Positions 22,968 through 29,943 of a stretch of 33,586 nucleotides of DNA are shown piece by piece. The position numbers were made by a program, and so were the translations under genes. The stretch spans positions 1 through 33,586 of the forward strand of contig JBBRAH010000033.1 in assembly GCA_038206985.1 (NCBI GenBank), given 5' to 3'. Below the pieces are notes generated by a model, which was not told the DNA's origin, made no database searches, and worked only from the letters and a program-made list of their open reading frames with translations. The stretch's first letter is position 1; every line of letters begins with the position of its first letter. Origin of the DNA: CAXMST01 sp038206985 (GTDB lineage Bacteria; Actinomycetota; Thermoleophilia; Solirubrobacterales; 70-9).

Positions 22968-23521
22968 CCGCGACCCTCGAAGAGCTCCGGATCGGCAACG
23001 TCGGTGAACCGCGCCATCGCCCAGACGAGGTCGGCCGCGCGATTGATGTAGCCGGTGAGCGGCTCGGCAGCGGGCTCCCCTGCGTCGGCAAGGGCGGCGA
23101 TCCGTCGCTCCGCCCGGCGCAGCGTCGCGCGCGCGAGGTCGAGCTGGGCGGAGAGGCGGGTGCCGCCGGGAATCACGAACTTGGGCGGCAGATCGACGCG
23201 GTCCATGTAGCGGTCGATCGCCTCTTCGAGCCAGCCGATCATCTGCGGCGTGATCCGGCTGACGCCGTCCTCCAGACGCTCGCCGGCCTCGGGGGCGGTC
23301 GCGAGTTCGGCGCCCGCGACGAACAACTCGCTCTGCAGGCGCAGGACGTCGGCGGCGACCTCGGCGTCGTCGGCCTCGCAGAGGGAGCGGGCCACTCCGA
23401 GCCCTGAGCCTGCCTCATCGACTGCTCCGTAGGCCTCGATCCGGACGTCTGATTTGGTGCGGCGACCGCCGTACCAGAGGCCGGTCGTGCCGTCGTCTCC
23501 CTTGCGGGTGTAGATCTTCAT
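22964..23521 (-). CDS. Cob(I)alamin adenosyltransferase, PduO type
   Basis: A 185-aa enzyme that transfers adenosyl from ATP to cob(I)alamin to make coenzyme B12. The N-terminal ATP site reads KIYTRKGDDGTTGL, followed by RIEAYGAVDE. The C-terminal helices contain RATLRRAERR and YINRAADLVWAMAR, which form the active site in the trimer. No cobalamin riboswitch fits in the 56-bp upstream gap. TAGGAT lies seven bases before the ATG. Confidence 0.95.
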   Translation of the reverse strand: MKIYTRKGDDGTTGLWYGGRRTKSDVRIEAYGAVDEAGSGLGVARSLCEADDAEVAADVLRLQSELFVAGAELATAPEAGERLEDGVSRITPQMIGWLEEAIDRYMDRVDLPPKFVIPGGTRLSAQLDLARATLRRAERRIAALADAGEPAAEPLTGYINRAADLVWAMARFTDVADPELFEGRG

Positions 23522-23528
23522 CTCCCTG

Positions 23529-23534
23529 ATCCTA
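23529..23534 (-). promoter_or_regulatory. -10 box (TAGGAT) of the PduO gene
   Basis: The box lies seven bases before the ATG at 23521. Confidence 0.45.
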
Positions 23535-23577
23535 CGTCGCGGGCCCGGCGGGGTGGAGGCCCGGGGCGGCGAGAGGC

Positions 23578-24837
23578 TCAGCGAAGCGGGTTGAAGGCTA
23601 GGCCGGTGAGCAGCTTCGGAAAGAAGTAGGTGGACTTGGGCGGCATGTTCTCGCCGGCGGCCGCGACCTCGCGGACTTGCTGGACCGGAGTGGGGCGGAG
23701 CAGGAAGCCCGCGTCGGCCTCGCCGTCGCGGATCCGGCGCACGGCCTCGGTGATGTCCGAGCAGTAGGAGAGGCCGCGCTTGGCGGCGATGTCGTCGGTG
23801 CTCATGCTGAGTGCCTCGCGCAGAATCAGGGTCTCGAGTGCTGCGGCGTCGAGGCGACGGTAGGAGTCGCTGAAGTCGGCGAGTGCCGCATCGAGGCGGC
23901 TCGGGTCCGTGAGGATCAGGTGGTACGGCTTGCGGTGGTGGGCATCCATGTAGCCGAAGGCGACGTCGCCCGAATCGGCGGCGGGGACGATCTGCTCGGC
24001 GCTGTCCCCGGGGGCCTCGCGTAGCTCGAACATGCTCATCAGCGTGTCGCGGATCGCCTCCTGCTTGGGAGTGTCGAGGTCGTGCAGGAGGCGGTGCGTG
24101 GCGAAGACGCTGAGTCCCGGGTCCTCGAGCGAGACGAGGCAGGCCAGGGTGTAGCGATGGTTGCCCTCGCCACCCACCTCGTCCGCATACGTGCGTGCGG
24201 TCTCGTAGCGGTGGTGCCCGTCGGCGATCAGCAACTCGGAGTCGGCCAGCTCTGTGGTCACGGCCTCGTGCACGGCGGGGTCCGTGATCGGCCAGACCCG
24301 GTGAGTCGTGCCGTCGGGGTCGGTGGTCTCGGCCCAGGGTTTAGCTGCGGTCGAGGCTTCGAGGTGGGGCCAGGCGTTGCCCTCGTGCAGGATGAAGATC
24401 GGCGACATGTTGTGGCGGGTCGCCCGGGTCAGGCGCAGCCGGTCTTCCTTGGGGCCGGGCTGGGTGCGCTCATGCGGGCGGACCTTGCCGGGGCCGTAGT
24501 CGGTCACCCGGATGCGGGCGAGGAAGCCGCGTCGCGTGCGGGCCGTGCCGTCGGGGCCGGTGTAGTCCTGCTCGTAAGCCCAGACGCTCAGCCGCTCGTC
24601 GTGGACCAGGATTCCCTCGGACTCCCAGACCTGCATCGTCTCCGCCGCGTGCAGGTAGATGTCCTCGCCGGCGCCCGTCTGCGGCAGGTCGAGCTCGACG
24701 ACGTTGTTGGCCGAACCCTCGAGCAGCCGCTGCCGGCGCTCCGCATCGATCACGTCGTAGGGAGGGGCGACGACGTCGCCGATCGTCACCTTCGACGGGT
24801 TGAAATGAACTGCCTGAAACGGGCGGACCTCTGCCAT
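23578..24837 (-). CDS. DUF1015-family protein
   Basis: A 419-aa soluble protein of the DUF1015 family (SpoVR-unrelated, often annotated as HTH-XRE-less uncharacterised protein). Family marks are PFQAVHFNP and VVAPPYDVI near the N-terminus, the conserved ADGHHRYETA in the middle and the C-terminal PKSTYFFPKLLTG. The molecular function is not established, and a phosphatase or kinase-like role has been suggested in the family without firm evidence known to me. TAGGGT lies nine bases before the ATG. Confidence 0.9.
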   Translation of the reverse strand: MAEVRPFQAVHFNPSKVTIGDVVAPPYDVIDAERRQRLLEGSANNVVELDLPQTGAGEDIYLHAAETMQVWESEGILVHDERLSVWAYEQDYTGPDGTARTRRGFLARIRVTDYGPGKVRPHERTQPGPKEDRLRLTRATRHNMSPIFILHEGNAWPHLEASTAAKPWAETTDPDGTTHRVWPITDPAVHEAVTTELADSELLIADGHHRYETARTYADEVGGEGNHRYTLACLVSLEDPGLSVFATHRLLHDLDTPKQEAIRDTLMSMFELREAPGDSAEQIVPAADSGDVAFGYMDAHHRKPYHLILTDPSRLDAALADFSDSYRRLDAAALETLILREALSMSTDDIAAKRGLSYCSDITEAVRRIRDGEADAGFLLRPTPVQQVREVAAAGENMPPKSTYFFPKLLTGLAFNPLR

Positions 24838-24846
24838 GGGCGCCGC

Positions 24847-24852
24847 ACCCTA
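24847..24852 (-). promoter_or_regulatory. -10 box (TAGGGT) of the DUF1015 gene
   Basis: The box lies nine bases before the ATG at 24837. Confidence 0.4.
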
Positions 24853-24968
24853 TTAGACCCGGCGGCAGCCAAGTCCATCCGGCCCAAGCGCGAACGGGGG
24901 TGGAGCCGGCGAGGATCAGACCTCCAAAAAGAAGAACAGCAGGCATCTGCGCGGTCGGGACAACGGGC

Positions 24969-24974
24969 TAGACT
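24969..24974 (+). promoter_or_regulatory. -10 box (TAGACT) of tRNA-Pro(UGG)
   Basis: The box lies eight bases before the mature 5' end of the tRNA. Confidence 0.5.
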
Positions 24975-24982
24975 CGCTTCGA

Positions 24983-25056
24983 CGGGGCGTAGCGAAGCTT
25001 GGTATCGCGCCTGTTTTGGGGATAGGAGATCGCAGGTTCAAATCCTGCCGCCCCGA
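24983..25056 (+). tRNA. tRNA-Pro, anticodon UGG
   Basis: A 74-nt cloverleaf. The acceptor is CGGGGCG/CGCCCCG with discriminator A, the D stem GCGA/TCGC, the anticodon stem CCTGT/ATAGG with one G-U pair and loop TTTGGGG, and the T arm GCAGG-TTCAAAT-CCTGC. CCA is not encoded. Confidence 0.96.
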
Positions 25057-25152
25057 CTCTCCACTCTTGCGGAACCTGCACACGCCATCGCGACGGTGCG
25101 CCGTAGGTGCCCGCCCATCGCCGCCCCGGAAGCCGTGCTGCGCCGCACATGT

Positions 25153-25250
25153 CGGCTGTCAGGACTTATGCAGGCAGGGCGTGCATAAGTCCCGACAACC
25201 CGGCCGCCCGGCGGCCGAACTCCTCGGTTGTCCCGACTTATGCAGGCAGG
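25153..25250. repeat. Palindromic repeat cluster between two tRNA genes
   Basis: Three copies of a motif of about 20 bp (core TGCATAAGTC followed by GACA-CC) in alternating orientation: minus at about 25153-25172, plus at 25182-25200, minus at 25226-25243. GGACTTATGC (25162-25171) and GCATAAGTCC (25183-25192) form a perfect 10-bp hairpin. The second and third copies form an 18-bp imperfect hairpin (25183-25200 with 25226-25243) around a GC-rich loop. GACTTATGCAGGCAGG is directly repeated at 25163 and 25235. The remaining part of the 333-bp gap (25057-25390) holds no gene I can support. Confidence 0.85.
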
Positions 25251-25373
25251 AGCTGCCCAACCGCGGACAACCTCTCGATTGAATCGCGCGGCTCCGTCAC
25301 CAGTTGCCCCGGTCAGGAAATGCCTATCTGCCTTATCCAGGAGGCGTTGAACTCGATCGCCCGACCGGCCCCC

Positions 25374-25379
25374 TAGAGT
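25374..25379 (+). promoter_or_regulatory. -10 box (TAGAGT) of tRNA-Leu(CAA)
   Basis: The box lies 11 bases before the mature tRNA. Confidence 0.5.
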
Positions 25380-25390
25380 TCGTGTCACCG

Positions 25391-25474
25391 GCCGGAGTGG
25401 CGGAATTGGCATACGCGATCGGCTCAAAATCGATTGCCCTTACGGGCTTGTGGGTTCGAGTCCCACCTCCGGTA
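25391..25474 (+). tRNA. tRNA-Leu, anticodon CAA
   Basis: An 84-nt class II tRNA with a long variable arm. The acceptor is GCCGGAG/CTCCGGT with a G-U first pair and discriminator A. The anticodon loop is CTCAAAA and the T arm GTGGG-TTCGAGT-CCCAC. CCA is not encoded. An SRAP gene starts four bases after it. Confidence 0.95.
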
Positions 25475-25478
25475 TCCG

Positions 25479-26195
25479 ATGTGCGGTCGCTACACACTCG
25501 CCAATCCTGATCCGAAGCGGCTGAAGCTGCGCTTCGGGCTTGCCGATGGCAGCTTCGAGTTCGACGAGCGGCCGCGGTTCAACATCGCGCCGACCGACTC
25601 CGTTCTCGCGGTGCGACGGGCGGGGCTGTCCGGGGAGGACGCGGGCCCCGGCGACTCGGGCGCGCCGAACGAGCCGGGCTCTCTGCGCTGGGGGCTGCTG
25701 CCCGGGCGCTGGGCCGACGAGCCGGGGCGGCCCCTGATCAACGCCAAGTCGGAGACGGTCGCGACGCAGCCGGCCTTCAAGGAGTCGTTCCTGCAGCGGC
25801 GCTGCCTGATCCCGGCCGACGGCTTCTACGAGTGGCGCAAGGACGAGAACGGCAAGCAGCCGATCTGGATCAACCGGGCCGATGACGAGCTCTTCGCGTT
25901 TGCCGGGATCTGGGCCTCCCTGGAGCGGGAGGGAGGGGAGAGGATCCACAGCTGCTCGATCCTCACCTGCGAGCCGAACGACCTGATGCGGCCGATCCAC
26001 GACCGGATGCCGGTGATCCTCGGCCGGGACGACGAGGCGGGCTGGCTCGATCCCGACGCCGATCCGGCCTTCCTCGAGCAGCTTCTGCAGCCGGCGCCTT
26101 CGGATGAGCTGGCGACGCGTGAGGTCAACGACGCGGTCAGCAACGTCCGCGAGGACGGGCCGCAACTTCTGGACCCGCCGATGAAGCTCTTCTAG
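25479..26195 (+). CDS. SOS-response-associated peptidase (SRAP/HMCES-like)
   Basis: A 238-aa protein that covalently shields abasic sites in single-stranded DNA. The start must be the ATG at 25479, because the family needs Cys2 (MCGRYTLAN) exposed after removal of Met1. Other active-site residues are the Asn in LINAKSETV, the Glu in GFYEW and the His in HDRMPVIL. The ATG lies only four bases after the tRNA-Leu 3' end, with no ribosome site and no TANNNT box close by, so the mRNA may arise by 3' processing of a tRNA-mRNA transcript. Confidence 0.95.
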   Translation: MCGRYTLANPDPKRLKLRFGLADGSFEFDERPRFNIAPTDSVLAVRRAGLSGEDAGPGDSGAPNEPGSLRWGLLPGRWADEPGRPLINAKSETVATQPAFKESFLQRRCLIPADGFYEWRKDENGKQPIWINRADDELFAFAGIWASLEREGGERIHSCSILTCEPNDLMRPIHDRMPVILGRDDEAGWLDPDADPAFLEQLLQPAPSDELATREVNDAVSNVREDGPQLLDPPMKLF

Positions 26196-26214
26196 GGGGA
26201 GCCGACCGGCCCGC

Positions 26215-26835
26215 TCAGGCGGGTGGGGACCACTCGCCGCGGCCGGGCTGCTCGTCCTCGTCCGTTGTGGCGACCGTGTCGGAGGCGGTCTCGTCGCTCT
26301 CCGCGTAAGAAACAGAATCGTCGGTGGGTGGCGGATCGTTGTAGTCGTCGGCCTCGTGGGTTCCCTCGAGCGGGCGTTCCTCCTCGACGTGCCACTCCTG
26401 GTTGAAGCCGATCATCGCGACGGCGACGAGCAGCAACTGCACGGGGATGACGATGATCGTCAGGAGGCCGAGCAGGTCCTCGGGCAGCGCCGGTGAGCTG
26501 AGCCCATCCTTGGCGCGGTCGAACCAGCCGGGTGCCGCGACAGCGGCGAAGATGACCATGATGATCGCTAGGGAGGCGGCGACCGGCAGGATGCCGCGTC
26601 CCCAGTTGAGCGCGAGGAATGCGAAGAGCACGTAGAGGCCCGCCCAGAGGATCGTCGCGACGCCGACGCCGGGGCTCTGCAGCCGCTCCCAGCCACCGAG
26701 AGTGATGATCGCGAGCAGGCCAGCGGAGATCAGAAGTACGACGGCGATGATCGCCTTCGTCGTCTTCGATTCTGCCTTCTCCCTGTTTGGGCGCCACAGC
26801 TCGTAGCCGGGACGTGCCTCTCCAAGTGCCGCCAT
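26215..26835 (-). CDS. Four-helix membrane protein with acidic tail
   Basis: A 206-aa protein. A short polar N-terminus (PGYELWRPNREKAES) is followed by four helices (about 28-45, 60-77, 84-102 and 124-144) and a polar, Asp/Glu/Thr-rich tail of about 60 residues ending with WSPPA. I recognise no family. TATATT lies eight bases before the ATG at 26835. A GTG immediately before that ATG is an alternative start. Confidence 0.75.
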   Translation of the reverse strand: MAALGEARPGYELWRPNREKAESKTTKAIIAVVLLISAGLLAIITLGGWERLQSPGVGVATILWAGLYVLFAFLALNWGRGILPVAASLAIIMVIFAAVAAPGWFDRAKDGLSSPALPEDLLGLLTIIVIPVQLLLVAVAMIGFNQEWHVEEERPLEGTHEADDYNDPPPTDDSVSYAESDETASDTVATTDEDEQPGRGEWSPPA

Positions 26836-26843
26836 CACACTGG

Positions 26844-26849
26844 AATATA
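26844..26849 (-). promoter_or_regulatory. -10 box (TATATT)
   Basis: TATATT on the minus strand, eight bases before the ATG at 26835. Confidence 0.5.
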
Positions 26850-26870
26850 GAAGCTTCGCCGGTCAGGCGC

Positions 26871-26876
26871 TACGGT
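26871..26876 (+). promoter_or_regulatory. -10 box (TACGGT) of tRNA-Leu(UAG)
   Basis: The box lies ten bases before the mature tRNA and is divergent from the box at 26844. Confidence 0.45.
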
Positions 26877-26886
26877 TGCGCGTTCT

Positions 26887-26970
26887 GCGGACGTGGCGGA
26901 ACTGGTAGACGCGCCAGGTTTAGGTCCTGGTGGCCGCAAGGCTGTGGGGGTTCGACTCCCTCCGTCCGCA
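26887..26970 (+). tRNA. tRNA-Leu, anticodon UAG
   Basis: An 84-nt class II tRNA. The acceptor is GCGGACG/CGTCCGC with discriminator A. The anticodon stem is CCAGG/CCTGG with loop TTTAGGT. There is a long variable arm, and the T loop is TTCGACT. CCA is not encoded. Confidence 0.95.
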
Positions 26971-26993
26971 TCACCGGCGACCTCGATGGCGCC

Positions 26994-27767
26994 TCACTTC
27001 TTCGGCCCCACAAACGAGTCGAGCAGCTCAACGCCGGCCCGCCGTGAGATCGAAATGTTGCGCGGATTCGACCGCGTCCAGTGGATGCCGAGCAGCTCGC
27101 AGGGCTCGCAGAAGATGCGGCGAATGTCGGCGGACAGGTTGCTGAAGAAGTAGCGAGGGTAGAAGTACTCGGCTATCCGGCCACTGGGCAACAGCGTCTT
27201 GAATCGATTCTCCGTTCGGCAGCCGTCGGAGTGGATCATGCCCCGGAGCAGGGCCCGGGGGTGGCGGCGGCATGCCGTTTGCTGCCAGTCCACAAGCAAG
27301 ATCTCGCGCTCGTGCTTCTTCCCCGCTCCCTGCTGCGGGAAGGCCAGATCGACCAGAGGGTTCAGCACCGAGAGGCGCAGGGACTCTGTGCCGGGCCGGA
27401 CGTATCGCGCCACCCGCGTCCCGGGGAACGTCGCCCGCAGGGCGTGAGTGCACTCAGCCGCTATCGCCGGCTGCCGAGCATCCAGGTAGAGCTGGAGGCA
27501 GCGTGAATACCGTGGCGGATTGATGTAGCCGTCCCCCAGATAGAGGCCGAGCAGGTAGACGTAAATCGGGGGCGAGGGCGGGAACCATTCGGATCTGCTC
27601 GGAGCTGCGGAAACGGGGCGTTGCGGTGCTCGGCCCCGGGGTCGACCCTCGGCCCTCCAGCGTCGCAATGTCCGCGCGGCAACCCCGGTCTCCCTGGAAA
27701 CGGCGTCGGTAGGGGACCCGGCAGCGAACTGCTGCAGCGCTCGATCGATGACGTCATCAGGGTGCAT
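26994..27767 (-). CDS. HTH plus LAGLIDADG-type protein between tRNA genes
   Basis: A 257-aa protein. Residues about 5-40 form a helix-turn-helix (TDAVSRETGVAARTLRRWRAE). A basic linker follows, then two LAGLIDADG helices: YLLGLYLGDGYI (Asp79) and ALLRGMIHSDGC (Asp181). Both keep the acidic residue used for DNA cleavage in homing endonucleases. It is free-standing, with no intron or intein border seen. It ends 23 bases after tRNA-Leu(UAG), antiparallel to it, and starts 58 bases from tRNA-Trp. It may be a homing endonuclease or a domesticated regulator of the WhiA kind, though it lacks WhiA's overall layout. Confidence 0.8.
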   Translation of the reverse strand: MHPDDVIDRALQQFAAGSPTDAVSRETGVAARTLRRWRAEGRPRGRAPQRPVSAAPSRSEWFPPSPPIYVYLLGLYLGDGYINPPRYSRCLQLYLDARQPAIAAECTHALRATFPGTRVARYVRPGTESLRLSVLNPLVDLAFPQQGAGKKHEREILLVDWQQTACRRHPRALLRGMIHSDGCRTENRFKTLLPSGRIAEYFYPRYFFSNLSADIRRIFCEPCELLGIHWTRSNPRNISISRRAGVELLDSFVGPKK

Positions 27768-27811
27768 GGCAGGCGTACATACGTTCGCAAACCGGTCAGT
27801 CGGAACAACGG

Positions 27812-27817
27812 TACGAT
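27812..27817 (+). promoter_or_regulatory. -10 box (TACGAT) of tRNA-Trp
   Basis: The box lies eight bases before the mature tRNA. Confidence 0.5.
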
Positions 27818-27825
27818 GGCCAGAC

Positions 27826-27898
27826 GGGGCAGTAGCTCAATTGGCAGAGTTCCGGTCTCCAAAACCGGCGGTTCCAGGTTCGAGTCCTGGCTGCCCCG
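27826..27898 (+). tRNA. tRNA-Trp, anticodon CCA
   Basis: A 73-nt cloverleaf. The acceptor is GGGGCAG/CTGCCCC with discriminator G, the anticodon stem CCGGT/ACCGG with loop CTCCAAA, and the T arm CCAGG-TTCGAGT-CCTGG. CCA is not encoded. In many bacteria this tRNA precedes secE-nusG, but here a YihY-like gene follows. Confidence 0.96.
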
Positions 27899-27941
27899 TT
27901 TCCCCGACCCGGCACGGCCCTCCGCCAGTCGTCCGGGCTAG

Positions 27942-27947
27942 TACTTT
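27942..27947 (+). promoter_or_regulatory. -10 box (TACTTT)
   Basis: TACTTT six bases before the ATG at 27954. Confidence 0.45.
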
Positions 27948-27953
27948 CGAGTG

Positions 27954-28994
27954 ATGGGCGCAGACGCGGATCCCGCCGGCTCGGGAACGGAGGAGAGTGA
28001 GGGGTTCTCCGCGCTTGCATTGGGGCGGCTCAAGAAGGGCCTCGATCGCACCTTTCGCCTGTTCAGCGTGGCGCTCGGTGGGTTCGGCCGTCATCGCGGC
28101 ACACAACTCGCGGCGAGCATGGCCTACTACGCCTTGTTCTCGATCTTCCCGGCGGCAATTGTGGCCGCGGCGGCGGCCGGCTTCATCCTCGACAGCCCGG
28201 ACGCACGCGAGGACACGATCACTTTCCTGCTCGACGAGTTGCCGCTGACCGCGGAGCAGGGTCGGAGCGACCTCACGCAGGTGATCGAGGACGTCGCCAA
28301 CAACTCCGGCACCCTGGGCTTGATCGGCGCGATCGGCCTGCTGATTTCCTCGAGCGCGCTGATGGGTGCGGTTCGCAACTCGCTGAACATCGTGTTCGGC
28401 GGCGAGACCAGGCGAGGCGCGATCCGCGGCAAAGCCGTAGATCTACTCTTCATCCTGTTGCTGGGGTCGCTGATCGCGCTGTCGTTTGCGGCGACGATCA
28501 TCACTCAGCTCGAGATCAGCTTCACCGGCAGAATCGGCGAGGCGATCGAGTCCACCCTCTCGACCACAGGCCTCTTCCTGCCGGTGGCCCTGGCGGCCGT
28601 GGTCTTCGGCCTGCTCTACAGGTACCTGCCGGTGAACATCCGGCCGCTGCGCGACCTCTGGCCGGGGATTCTCTTCGCGGCTTCCGGCTACGAGATAGTG
28701 AAGCGCGGCTTCTCGGCCTACCTCGACCACTTTGCCAACTACAGCGCGGTCTACGGCTCGCTCGGCGCGGTGATCGCCTTCATGTTTTTCATCTACCTGG
28801 CGGGGATCGTGTTTCTGATCGGGGCCGAGCTCGCGGCTGCATGGAGGGGGGTCAGGGAGGGCGAGTACGACCCGGACCCCGACGAGCCCGATCGTTCCTT
28901 CGGCGAGCAGGTCCGCGATCTAATCAAGGGGCTCTTCATCCACAACAAGGACGAGGACGGTCGCTGGCGGAGTGGCCCGCCGCCAACGCGTTGA
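27954..28994 (+). CDS. YihY/BrkB-family membrane protein
   Basis: A 346-aa integral membrane protein with about six helices. Family marks are SMAYYALFSIFPA in the first helix, SSSALMGAVRNSLNIVFGG, RYLPVNIRPLRDLWPG and the last helices YGSLGAVIAFMFFIYLAGIV and GAELAAAW. The family was wrongly named RNase BN in the past. Its function is not settled, with roles in envelope permeability and stress discussed. A polar C-terminal tail is highly charged. The ATG at 27954 is preferred to the GTG directly before it because of the TACTTT box. Confidence 0.92.
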   Translation: MGADADPAGSGTEESEGFSALALGRLKKGLDRTFRLFSVALGGFGRHRGTQLAASMAYYALFSIFPAAIVAAAAAGFILDSPDAREDTITFLLDELPLTAEQGRSDLTQVIEDVANNSGTLGLIGAIGLLISSSALMGAVRNSLNIVFGGETRRGAIRGKAVDLLFILLLGSLIALSFAATIITQLEISFTGRIGEAIESTLSTTGLFLPVALAAVVFGLLYRYLPVNIRPLRDLWPGILFAASGYEIVKRGFSAYLDHFANYSAVYGSLGAVIAFMFFIYLAGIVFLIGAELAAAWRGVREGEYDPDPDEPDRSFGEQVRDLIKGLFIHNKDEDGRWRSGPPPTR

Positions 28995-29029
28995 GGCACC
29001 GCTCTTGCAGCCCACCGAGCGCTCGGGGG

Positions 29030-29055
29030 CCTCGTCTCGCGAACCGAGATCGAGG
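29030..29055 (+). terminator. Hairpin downstream of the YihY-like gene
   Basis: CCTCGTCTCG pairs with CGAGATCGAGG around a 5-nt loop, with one bulged base, 36 bp after the stop codon. No U-tract follows. The rest of the 260-bp gap shows nothing else convincing. Confidence 0.35.
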
Positions 29056-29254
29056 GGCGACGCGCACACGGGCCACCGCCGGCCTGAGGGGGTCTGCGGG
29101 GTCCCAGGCCCCCGTAAGGCATTCCGTCCTCACGGTTTGCTAATGATGCCCTCGTCGCAGGTTAGGACGATGGACGTCATCGGGAGGGTGGCGTCGGTTG
29201 TTCCGGCCCAAATCGGAGTGCGACGTCAGTAGGCCTCTCCACCTCTCCAACACG

Positions 29255-29860
29255 ATGCAGGTCCACCGATCTCATACGCGCCTCATCGGGCTGATCGCCG
29301 CCACAGTGGTCGCCTTCGCCCTGGCCCTGCTCGGCCCACCGGCCGGCGACGGTCCCCTGGGAGCGCTGGGCGTCGATGCCGCCGCCGCCGCACAGTGCAG
29401 GGGCGGCAGCCTGGCACCCAAGCGCCTCAACTCCAAGCGGGCGCGGCGCATTGTCCGCTGCCTCGTCAACAAGGAGCGCCGCAAGCACGGCGCCGGGCCT
29501 GTCAAGGCAGTCCCGAACCTGAGGGAATCCGCCAGTCGGCACAATCGCAGGATGGTCAAACGCCGCTGCTTCTCCCACAGCTGCCCAGGCGAGCCGTCGC
29601 TGCCCGGACGGCTCGAGCGCAGCAACTACCTGCCCTGCAACTGTGCCTGGGGGGCCGGTGAGACGCTCGCCTACGGCAAGGGCTCGAAGGGCTCGCCGCG
29701 GTCGATCGTCAAGGCATGGATGGCCAGCCCGCCGCATCGCCAGAACCTTCTCTCGCGCTCCTTCGAGCACGTCGGGCTCGGCTGGGTCCACGGCACTCCC
29801 AGCGGCCACGGCAAGAAGAACCGGGCCACCTACACGCTCAACTTCGGCTACAAGCGCTGA
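29255..29860 (+). CDS. Secreted CAP-domain (SCP-like) protein
   Basis: A 201-aa exported protein. The basic N-terminus MQVHRSHTRL and hydrophobic core form a signal peptide, with likely cleavage near DAAAAAQC. The CAP domain shows LVNKERRKHG (helix 1), LRESASRHNRRM, a central FSHSCPG, GETLAYG and WMASPPHRQNLLSRSFEHVGLGW. Six cysteines in the mature part could form three disulfides. Bacterial CAP proteins of this type are extracellular and of uncertain function. The start at 29255 is chosen because the signal peptide begins there. A TTG 19 codons earlier would bury it. Confidence 0.9.
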   Translation: MQVHRSHTRLIGLIAATVVAFALALLGPPAGDGPLGALGVDAAAAAQCRGGSLAPKRLNSKRARRIVRCLVNKERRKHGAGPVKAVPNLRESASRHNRRMVKRRCFSHSCPGEPSLPGRLERSNYLPCNCAWGAGETLAYGKGSKGSPRSIVKAWMASPPHRQNLLSRSFEHVGLGWVHGTPSGHGKKNRATYTLNFGYKR

Positions 29861-29909
29861 GCCGCGCCCGCCGGCCTGCGAGCGGGCCCCGGTCCCGCGC
29901 CCGCGCCAT

Positions 29910-29915
29910 TACTCT
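29910..29915 (+). promoter_or_regulatory. -10 box (TACTCT)
   Basis: TACTCT seven bases before the GTG of a six-codon frame at 29923 and 20 bases before the MFS gene start. Confidence 0.4.
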
Positions 29916-29922
29916 CAGCCGC

Positions 29923-29943
29923 GTGAGCGGTTGGGATGACTGA
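29923..29943 (+). CDS. Possible leaderless six-codon upstream frame
   Basis: GTG at 29923 opens a six-codon frame (MSGWDD) whose TGA at 29941 lies just past the MFS gene's ATG at 29936. It starts seven bases after TACTCT, at the distance seen for leaderless genes here. It might load ribosomes for the MFS gene by termination-reinitiation. It is short enough to be chance. Confidence 0.25.
   Translation: MSGWDD

Noticed and set aside
23522..23577. Cobalamin riboswitch before the PduO gene
   Set aside because: The gap is 56 bp, too short, and no B12-box-like sequence is seen.
24082..25188. Plus-strand open frame opposite DUF1015 running through tRNA-Pro
   Set aside because: It crosses a clear tRNA gene and has low-complexity Gly/Val/Asp composition. 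It is a high-GC shadow.
25153..25250. Possible CRISPR array
   Set aside because: Only three copies, in alternating orientation, with unequal short spacers and no cas genes.
26994..27767. Intein or intron origin of the LAGLIDADG protein
   Set aside because: It has its own start and stop, an HTH head, no splicing motifs, and both flanking tRNAs are complete.
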